64,000 nt of DNA from Hofstenia miamia (taxonomy: Eukaryota > Xenacoelomorpha > Acoela), in NCBI GenBank assembly GCA_004352715.1, contig SCFE01000074.1, positions 1,710,559 through 1,774,558 on the forward strand, in the 5' to 3' direction. The notes beneath the pieces are model-generated. The model searched no databases, had not been told where the DNA came from, and worked only from the letters and a program-made list of their open reading frames with translations. This document shows positions 55,361-64,000 of the stretch, in pieces. The position numbers and the translations under genes are program-made. The stretch's first letter is position 1. Each line of letters opens with the position of its first letter.

Positions 55361-56091
55361 GGTGTGTTCCCACTATCGACTTTTATCAGCAGATTTTAAT
55401 CGAAAATTCAATTCGTTCACATTAGCGATTTTTTATCATTCGATTTTTTATCAGAAAAAGCGGAGTTGGAAGAACGTTCAGACTATCGATTTTTTATCAG
55501 ATGATAAATTATCATCTTTTAAGTACCAGTAAGAAAAACAACATCTGTTTATGGATTGGTTTGTATTGGAATGTAAACAATGTTTGCATATTTTGAAGTT
55601 GAAATATTTCAACGACAATAATTTACGTATTGGAATTCTGTTCCCTACTTGAGAAGTAAGCAATTAGTTTCAAGTAGCTATTCGACTAGTTTTAGTACCG
55701 TTCAGACTATTGACTTTTATCAGCTGATAAATTATCAGATGACAGTAATCTGGCTGTTTTGCCAAAAAATCGGATGGAGCGTTCAGACTATCGACTTTTA
55801 TCAGCCGATAAAAAAGCAGATAGAGTGTTCACACTATCGACTTTTATCACCGATTTCTTGACAGATGATAAAAGTCGATAGNGTAAACAATGTTTGCATA
55901 TTTTGAAGTTGAAATATTTCAACGACAATAATTTACGTATTGGAATTCTGTTCCCTACTTGAGAAGTAAGCAATTAGTTTCAAGTAGCTATTCGACTAGT
56001 TTTAGTACCGTTCAGACTATAAGTGTTCACACTATCGACTTTTATCACCGATTTCTTGACAGATGATAAAAGTTGATAGTGGGAACACACC
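55361..56091. mobile_element. 540-bp TTAA MITE, copy 2, with join artefact
   Basis: Same TIRs as copy 1; right flank TTAA, left flank TAAA. A single N at 55882 is followed by a repeat of 55570-55720 (GTAAACAATGTTTGCAT...), so two contigs overlap there and the true length is near 540 bp. Confidence 0.85.
55882..55882. other. Single-N contig join inside MITE
   Basis: Sequence after the N repeats sequence about 310 bases earlier. Confidence 0.85.
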
Positions 56092-57706
56092 TTAAGCATT
56101 CATTGTGTGCATCGATCGAGGGCTGTGTGTGAGGGATTTATATATTAGAAGTCAACCTCGATAGTTGTATGCAAATAGGCTACCGCTCGATGTCATTGCA
56201 TGTAGTAATAAATGCACGGAAGGCTGATGGCCACCGTAGGCATGTCGTTAACTAACCCTATTATAGATCCAAATTATTTGACCTATAAGAAACCAAAATG
56301 AGACCGTGTTAATTGTATTTTATCTATGTGTAGGTTAGGAGCTGCCGTAGTTTTTTAGTTTGTCTGCAGCTAGTGTCCTGTCATTTTTACGTGTCAGTCA
56401 TTATCATAAATATATTTTAACTAAATGTAAGAAGCTGCTTTATTTTTATGTTAACTATTTTTAATTAATGCAGTAGCAGCTAGTGCCCGGTTGCGATACG
56501 TTATCTTATTAACACACTAGATCAGTATAGATTGAGACTGAGAAATAAGTCGATTAGTGACTGGTATTTATTACACCGTAAGTAAGACACACATAATAAA
56601 ACTCTTTCGATGAGAGTGAGCTGAGGTCCAGCGGATGGAAAGGTGGATGCGGATAGATGGAACGGATCGAACTGTTGGACTGCGAACTGTCTTTGTGATG
56701 CAGCTTCGGGCAAGTCTGCCCACTGCACTGTTATTACTTTCGAAGATGCTACCTAAATAATAGTGGTTGTTACACGAGTGGAGTATTAATTAAGTTAATT
56801 CTATAGCTATACAACAGCGAAAGAAAAGCAAGAGTAAATGTACACATTACCCCACGAGTCGGAATCTGTATTTGTTTGTATCTAAACTATACTATGTTAT
56901 TATGCACATCCTTCGCCTGGGTGATGATGTTACATTACTACTAGAAACTTGAAACTGTCTACAATAGGTAGATTAACAACATCATGTCAACAGAATATCA
57001 TATACTAGTAATATAATTTTGCAATACAACTTGGATTGAAATATATGTTTTCCTAACATTTTTTTAATATTAGCCATTTTAAAAACGACTTCATTGAAAT
57101 AAGTCAAATAAAATATCAATTGTTTCATGTAAAAATTAGTAAATGATATTTTTAGGCACAATTATATCCACTATTTTAATAATTTTGAGTGAAAGTTTTT
57201 AAATGCGTCTTCTGATACGTTTCATTTGTCAAAAAAATTGTCATTAAAACCAAGTTACCAAAATTGAATAAGTACTTAATTATAGAAGTCGACGAGTACA
57301 TGAATAATGAATCGTTATTTTTAATAAGTTTTCTGATCATAGTGGAATGAGGACATTTCAAAGTACATAGTTTATGCCGATGTACTGAACTTAATAAAAA
57401 AGTTCTTTAAATTAATTGTAGATGTTGAAGATAGAAAACACGTTATTTAGCAAGTCAAATTGCATGGATGTAAAATGAATTCATCTAAGATGTAAATTTC
57501 AGAATCATTGATTAGTAGTACGATCTTTTAATTACAAAATTTTAAATCAAGATTAAATGGTATGTAAAATTACTAAGTGCTTACAACACTTACATTTTTA
57601 TGTGTGATGTTTCATCATTTAAGTTATATTTTTATTAATTCAGTGTATGGTACCTATCATAAATGCAAAATTATTATCTTGTTGAAAATCTACTTTTAGT
57701 TTCTTA
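56092..57706. other. Spacer, nothing recognised
   Basis: A GC-richer segment at 56460-56760 (minus ORF 56728-56522) has no recognisable motif. No repeat identified. Confidence 0.3.
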
Positions 57707-57958
57707 CTTCTGCACAGGCTTGTCAACGAGCCGAACTTGAGCACTGCATTCGATATACAATGAGCCCAAAACGAGCCTATTTTAGGCAAAGCAAATGTAT
57801 AGTTCTGCTTGTTAATTTGATTACGGAGATTTTTCTTATTTTTTGCAGTCAGTATGCCTTTCCTATAATCTTATTTAAGAAATGTTTATTAAATAATAGG
57901 AAGAGCTATGTAAAAATTTCTTATTTTTTCATTCAATGTACCTTTTTTAGAATCTTAA

Positions 57959-58495
57959 GGTGTGTTCCTACTAACGACTTTATCAGCAGATTTTAGTCGA
58001 AAATGCAATTATTTTCGTTCTGATTGGCGATTTTTTATCACCAGATTTTTTATCAGAAAAAGCGGAGTTGGAAGAGCGTTCAGACTATCGATTTTTTATC
58101 AAATGATAAATTATCATCTTTTGATTACCAGTAAGAAAAACAACATCTGTTTATGGATTGGTTTGTTTTAGAATGTAAACAATGTTTACATATTTTGAAG
58201 TTGCAATATTTCAACGACAATAATTTACGTATTGGAAGTCTGTTCCCTACTTGAGAAGTAAGCACTTAGTTTCAAGTAGCTATTCGACTAGTTTTAGTAC
58301 CGTTCAGACTATCGACTTTTATCAACTGATAAATTATCAGATGACAGTAATCTGGCTGTTTTGCCAAAAAATCGGATGGAGCGTTCAGACTATCGACTTT
58401 TATCAGCCGATAAAAAAGCAGATAGAGTGTTCACACTATCGACTTTTATCACCGATTTCTTGACAGATGATAAAAGTTGATAGTGGGAACACACC
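57959..58495. mobile_element. 540-bp TTAA MITE, copy 3
   Basis: 537 bp with perfect TTAA on both sides, the cleanest copy. About 90% or more like copy 1. Confidence 0.92.
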
Positions 58496-58679
58496 TTAAG
58501 ATTTAGACATTTATAATTTTAATGATTAAACTTATTTAGCGAATTGGTTGCTTACAACAATATATCAGTGATGTTAGATAATATAAAACAATCCCATATC
58601 ACATCTAGAAAACAATTTGAAAACAATGCAATTATGATTTAAAGTTTTTTCTTTTGATGTGTTGCAACCAGAACTTTTT

Positions 58680-60077
58680 CAGGGTTGGACAAAAGTTTTG
58701 AGACAGCACTTTAAAATTATGTTTACTTCAATTTCAGAGAACTTTTTTGGCAAACACATTCATTTCACTAACCTCTAAAGTAATGCCTGGTTACACTCCT
58801 GAATCGATCAGAAAATTTATCATTCGAAACATAGCGAAGGGCTAAGCTTAGCCGTCATCAGTCGGATAACCGATGTTCCAAAAAGTACTGTTGGGCGCAT
58901 TATATCAACATTTAAGAAAGATGGAACAATTTTGGTGCTTAAAAAGGCAAGGCGTCCTAGAAAATCTACCTATAGAGATGATAAGGCACTAATTTCTTTA
59001 TCAAAGAGGGATCCCCGGAAGACTTCCAGGCAGCTTAGGCGTGAGAGGTGTGCAAGGGGAACACGTCAGCAACCGTACTGTTAGAAGAATTCTAGTACGA
59101 TATCAACTTATGGATGGAATTGCCATTAAAAAACCATACAGAAATGCAACGTAAAAATCGGCTCAGATGAGTGCATAAAGTAAAAAACAATACAGCAGCG
59201 GATTGGAGTAGGGTCATATTCTCTGATGAGAGCAAAATACACTCCGTCCTAGGCGCCGAGAGTACATCGGAAGGCCCTCTGTTCCATCAAAAAACGTTCA
59301 CCGCAAATACACAACCCCAACGTTTATAAGATGTGGTCATTGGATAATGGTATGGGGATGTTTTTCTGCCAGTGGTATGCGCAAGATTGTTAAAGTTGAT
59401 GGAAACATGCATTCTCAATCTTGCGTGACACTTTGTTGCCAATACTCCAGGATGGGATTTTATTTCAACAAGGTGGTGCACCCTGCCATAGATCACGATT
59501 TACCAAGCAATTTTCCGAAGAAAATGGGATAGCACTACTCCCGAATTGGCAAAGTCCTGATCTCAATATAATTGAGCATGTTTGGACAGAATTGAAAACA
59601 AGAGTGGCAAAGCGTCAACCTTCGAAAATGGAGGAACTTGGAAGGCGACCGAAGAAGAATTTTGTGATATTCCTGGTGAGATTTTGGAAAAACTTTTTTC
59701 TCTTTTGCCAAATTGAGTGTGGTGATTCGACAGAATGGATGGGCTACCCGATATTAATGAACTTAGAATTTTAGTCATAAGCAATTGCTTCTTATTATTG
59801 AAATTTTTTTATGTTTATTACATATTTTTTATAACTTTTAATTTTTAGGGCGCTGTCCCGATTCTTTTATCCAATGTTATTTTTGGCTGCTCCCAGTTTT
59901 TGTTCGATTAAATAATGAATAAATACAGATTTTTTTCCTAATAATTACTATGACGTGTACTCTATAGTTTTCCTAAAGAAAACATTCGAATTTCATTACC
60001 TGATTGTAATGTAATGTGGAAACAATAACCAAAATGTAAAAATTCAATTGGTGTCTCAACATTTTTCTCCAGATCTG
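58680..60077 (+). mobile_element. Tc1-like transposon, dead
   Basis: Ends CAGGGTTGGACAAAAGTTTT and (inverted) CAGATCTGGAGAAAAATGTT continue into shared TTGAGACA. Right flank TA; left TT. Transposase is in pieces: HTH (about 58790-58980: TPESIRKFII, SRITDVPKSTVGRII), RDDKALIS..., WSRVIFSDESKIH (first Asp, about 59210), and FQQGGAPCHRSRFTKQF...LPNWQSPDLNIIEHVW (59460-59590). The second catalytic Asp position is Gly (GGAPCH), and there are several frameshifts and stops. Confidence 0.88.
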
Positions 60078-60288
60078 TATTTTAAAATGTTTATTAAATA
60101 ATAGGAAGAAATATTAAAAAATTCTGAGACTGTAATAATTTTAAAAAGAATATCAAGGCAAAGACGAGCCGAGACGAGCCGAGCTTAAGCATTTAGGCTC
60201 GTTGAAAAGTCTGCTCCTGCAGAAATCTGAGAAAGAAATATATCTATACTGGCTTCGAATAAATCTATATATATATATATATATATAT

Positions 60289-60584
60289 NNNNNNNNNNNN
60301 NNNNNNNNNNNNNNNNNNNNNNNNNNNNNNNNNNNNNNNNNNNNNNNNNNNNNNNNNNNNNNNNNNNNNNNNNNNNNNNNNNNNNNNNNNNNNNNNNNNN
60401 NNNNNNNNNNNNNNNNNNNNNNNNNNNNNNNNNNNNNNNNNNNNNNNNNNNNNNNNNNNNNNNNNNNNNNNNNNNNNNNNNNNNNNNNNNNNNNNNNNNN
60501 NNNNNNNNNNNNNNNNNNNNNNNNNNNNNNNNNNNNNNNNNNNNNNNNNNNNNNNNNNNNNNNNNNNNNNNNNNNNNNNNNNNN
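60289..60584. other. Assembly gap, 296 N, between TA tracts
   Basis: TA runs on both sides (60267-60288; 60589-60602). Confidence 0.98.
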
Positions 60585-60833
60585 CTGTATATATATATAT
60601 ATAGTATAAAACTCCAAAGTTTAAGGCAGTGCCATAATTTGCAAATAATACTACTGCATATATAATTATTTATAAAACACAAAAAATATACACACAAACA
60701 TAACACATAACTTAAAAATCAACATACAACAACCCAACAACAAAGTGCTTTACTAGAGGTAGTGATTTTTAAGAAAATAATAGAATAAAATATTTCAAAT
60801 ATTTTCCTAATTAAATTTTTCATTACGCATCCT

Positions 60834-61447
60834 CAGTGTTGGAACCTTGTCTTAATTTTTCGCTTGGAACCTTGTCTTAATTTTTCGGCACGAAAATTCG
60901 CAGTTAGGCACGAGCAAGACACGGCTCGGCACGGCACGTCACGAAAATCTATAAATTTTTCGTTGGAAAATAAAAAACTTCTTGGATTAAACTGAATGAA
61001 TGAAATGTTTTTGGCGGCAAATTGTTTCAATAGTGTCAGAAATTGTTCAAATAACTAAAATTTAGATGATTTAAACATGAAATTTAATAAATTTAGAAAA
61101 TTAAGATAACAAATACATTTTATACATTTGAATGTGGGCACGAGCCCGGAACGGGCACGGAAATTCCTGTAAAAATGGATGTGGGCACGGCACCACCCGA
61201 AATTAAAAAAATTTCAAGAGCTAAGCCGACATGCACGCTATGAAAATCTATAAATTTTCCATTGAATATAATACACATCTTTGATTAAACTGAATGAATG
61301 GAATATTTTTGGCGGCAAATTGTTACAATAGTGTCAGAAATTGTTCAAATAACTAAAATTTAGATGATTTAAACATGAAATTTAATAGATTTAAAAAATT
61401 AAAACAACAAATATATTTTATGCACATCTCGGCACGGTTCAACACTG
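60834..61447. mobile_element. Second hAT-like non-autonomous element
   Basis: Ends CAGTGTTGGAACC and (inverted) GGTTCAACACTG. Subterminal GGCACG words are dense (60880-60950, 61135-61200, 61425-61440). It holds a 190-bp unit twice (60943-61130 and 61238-61430), highly similar. A 23-bp word starting TGGAACCTTG is also doubled at 60840. No 8-bp target duplication visible. Confidence 0.6.
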
Positions 61448-61721
61448 CTTAGCCGCACGTCCCAAAGTTTTTTTGTTTTAAAAAAGGTGTTTATACCAGG
61501 TTATTATCTCTTACGGTATTTGGCGCTGATCTTTTGTCTACATAGAGATAGTTACATAGTTTGCAAACTGCATTAGAAAGGGATTTTATGGATTAACAAT
61601 CGACACTAGCTTATTTCTCACACATCTAATATTAGGTGTTGGATCTTTTTGTCAAATTAGGTTATACAACTTACATTTATAAATTAAATATTGTCATTTT
61701 ATATATTTTGCCATAAATACA

Positions 61722-61727
61722 TTATAT

Positions 61728-61761
<34 letters not shown>

Positions 61762-62028
61762 ATATATCAAATTAAGTGTGACGAAATGAGATTTGGGATT
61801 TCTGAATTTTTTTGTACATATATTACTGTTTTTTAACTGTTGTATTTTTGTTTTTTTAAATTTGTTTTTGGATTGGATGTGGCTAAATTTGCCAATTGCA
61901 TATAGTTTTTTGCATCGTTGTACATGTAAAAATGGCAAACATATAAAAAGCTAGTGAATTTTATATATATATATATATATAGTAATATTAAAAAAGCCTT
62001 GATATATATATATATATATATATATATA
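61722..62028. repeat. Cluster of three TA microsatellites
   Basis: TA runs at 61722-61746, 61966-61981 and 62002-62028, the last two separated by 20 bases. Confidence 0.9.
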
Positions 62029-62554
62029 CTATTTTTCAGGTTTTTGTCTAAATATTTTATAAATATATTCCTAGTTTCCCAAATTGAATTGCAAAAAATG
62101 TTCACGATTATTTGCCTTTTTACTTTCCTAAAATACATAATTTTATTAGAATTGGTTACTGTAATTTATACCTACTTGAATTGGAAAGGCGGAAACAGAT
62201 CATTTCTATAAATTTTTACGAGCACTTTGAAGGAGAGAAAAGCCAAATAGCTTTTCTTCTTTACTTAAATCAATGTTAAGGTTAACTAGTTTTAGCAACT
62301 TCTCATAAGTTTTAATAAATGTGAATTTGCTTTACCTTACTACTAATTAGATGAATGTATTTACATTAAATTTAATTATTTTCACACAAAACTGAAATTA
62401 TTTTTTAATTGTAATTATATAAGGTTGATATCACTAATGGTTGTTAAATTTGCATAACTAACAATATGTTTTTAATATTTTTATATCCCTTAATGAATTT
62501 TTTAGTGGATTTATTAAAATAGAAGCTGGAAAATATTTTTTACATATAAAATAG

Positions 62555-63235
62555 GAGGGATAAGATATTTTTTCCTTAGATAAATATTAACAATTAGAAA
62601 CTGGAGATTTATCTGAATAATGTCATCAAATATACAAAACATACATACAAATGCATACTATAGAATAAAACACTATAAACAATAAATCTATCAAGCTAGG
62701 GATAAATTACTAGAACGATTTCAAGAACAAGATGCTATACAATCTTTAGTTTAGAATTCGTATCCTAGCCATGCCTTTCACAAAATATAAATTCACTCAA
62801 GGAAAATATTCATGTGCTTCTTAAAAGCTTGCAACTTTTGAATGTTCAATTTCTCATCAGGTAATGAGTTCCAAGTTTGAAGAACAGTGTTAATGAATAA
62901 TTTTTTCAAAACTTTTCAAAAAATTTTGTCTATTTAATGCAGGTAAATTTTTTTGATCTGAAATTCTGTTTATGAATATGACCAGGCATTGAAATTTGTC
63001 AACATTGTAGTTGAATTTGTTGCAGAACACACTGGAAGCCAATTTTCTGAAGAGTGCCGATTTATAATTACTTATGTTATCAACAGCCTTTTCACAGGTT
63101 TTTATCAACTTAGTAGAATTTTTAGCAAACGAATCAAATTTAGAAACTCGACAGGTGTGATACAGTGATCAGAAGAAGGACATTCGGATGAATAAAAATA
63201 GTAACATGCATTATTTGATTCAGAAAGCATAATGT
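62555..63235 (-). mobile_element. Internally deleted LINE copy
   Basis: The right end in sense orientation reads SESNNACYYFYSSECPSSDH (63230-63165), matching the end of the endonuclease of the 47.8-51 kb LINE (SENASPYNYFCFECPYSDH). Directly after comes the ORF2 C-terminus and the TTATC-type tail near 62570. The reverse transcriptase is missing. Confidence 0.7.
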
Positions 63236-64000
63236 TTGGACAATCAGGTACATAAATTTTGCTGAAGCGAAATTTTTTTTGTCTGTTTTATGTGTCCTTA
63301 ATCTACCAAGTGTTTATTTTAAACATAAGTCTTTACTAGTTTGTATCCATATTTATAGTTAATCAAAAGAGATTTTATGAAAGACTTAGTAACATAAATT
63401 TGAGTTTGAATCATAGTAAATTAATTCAAGACTAAAATAATCCAAACTTTGAACAGGAATAATGCATCTATACAGAAGTAGTTTACTAGATTGCAAGATC
63501 CCCTACAAATAAATTATGTTAGCTGCAAGAAAGCATGCATTTTTCATAGTTAGCAAGATATTTTTCTTCCGATGAAAGAACAATCACGAATAGTAAGCAA
63601 AGGAAGTACGAGTGAAAATTCTCTGAGGCATCAATAATTAAAACATAAACCTCACTGCTATTAAACAATGAATCTCTTAATCAATTTTTATTCATGCAGA
63701 AATTCAGAAAAAACTGCAAAAAATCATAAAAATTGCCTTTCTTAGGGTTTGTTACATGCAAACGGCTAATTGCAATAATCGATTTCAGTGCGAAATTGGG
63801 AGTTAAATTTTGACTCTTTCAGTTCATAAATTATCTAGAGACTAAAAATATTGATATTGTCATTTATGCCAAAAATCGCCATTATCTCTCTTAACATTAC
63901 AATGTAACATTTTTATATGTTTTCCATAAAAGTCTACGCAAAAAATTAAAATATAACAATATCATTCATAAAAAAATGAGACACACTTCATTTACATTGT
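63236..64000. other. AT-rich end of window, nothing recognised
   Basis: No gene or repeat supported. Confidence 0.3.

Larger units (their letters stand above)
57715..60213. mobile_element. hAT-like element carrying nested MITE and Tc1
   Basis: Inverted ends CAGGCTTGTCAACGAGCC (57715) and its partner GGCTCGTTGAAAAGTCTG (60213), 15 of 18 matching. Flanks CTTCTGCA and CTCCTGCA are an 8-bp target duplication with one mismatch, diagnostic of hAT. Subterminal CGAGCCGA words occur on both sides. No hAT transposase remains; most of the interior is the MITE at 57959 and Tc1 copy at 58680. Confidence 0.78.

Overview
This is an AT-rich metazoan nuclear window (roughly 70% A+T by eye), most likely from an invertebrate. 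It holds spliced genes with GT-AG introns, a host gene recognisable as an orthologue of the nuclear RNA factor ZC3H18, and a dense layer of LTR, LINE (CR1/L2-like), Penelope-like, Tc1/mariner, hAT and TTAA-flanked MITE elements, plus many (TA)n microsatellites. I cannot name the species. Three single-N joins (14334, 15744, 55882) and five longer N runs show a draft assembly, and some structures are join artefacts. Layout: 0-5 kb is mostly unassigned, with one terminal coding exon (2639-2888) carrying a C8 RING-like zinc domain and a degraded TTAA-flanked repeat. 4.8-19.1 kb is an LTR-retrotransposon cluster: three copies of one LTR family (TGTAGA...TCTACA), a decayed antisense Ty3/gypsy element, a gap-broken gag-pol with a -1 frameshift signal, and a long ORF ending at a polypurine tract and LTR. 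That ORF appears to end in a DEDDh-type 3'-5' exonuclease-like domain. A tRNA-Gly(TCC) is cut by the gap at 10345. 19.7-32.7 kb contains Penelope-like fragments with GIY-YIG motifs (two inverted pairs), a second related LTR family, a dead coiled-coil gene, foldbacks and a TIR element. 33.0-46.5 kb is the plus-strand ZC3H18-like gene: 14 coding exons whose phases all agree (1671 nt including stop, 556 aa), with four introns of only 38-45 nt beside introns of several kb loaded with MITE, LINE and Penelope fragments. 46.7-52.0 kb is a nearly full-length antisense LINE: an SGNH/GDSL-esterase ORF1 overlaps ORF2 by TAATG, and ORF2 begins with a hydrophobic leader and a 2A-like motif before its endonuclease and reverse transcriptase; one frameshift breaks ORF2. 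52-64 kb holds a dead mariner, three more LINE 3' ends, two copies of a 540-bp MITE, an hAT element with 8-bp target duplication that carries a nested MITE and Tc1 copy, and a second hAT-like element. The most unusual coding sequence is the retrotransposon ORF with the exonuclease-like end (15.3-18.2 kb). The only confidently functional host genes are ZC3H18, probably the tRNA-Gly, and possibly the gene owning the 2.6-2.9 kb exon.
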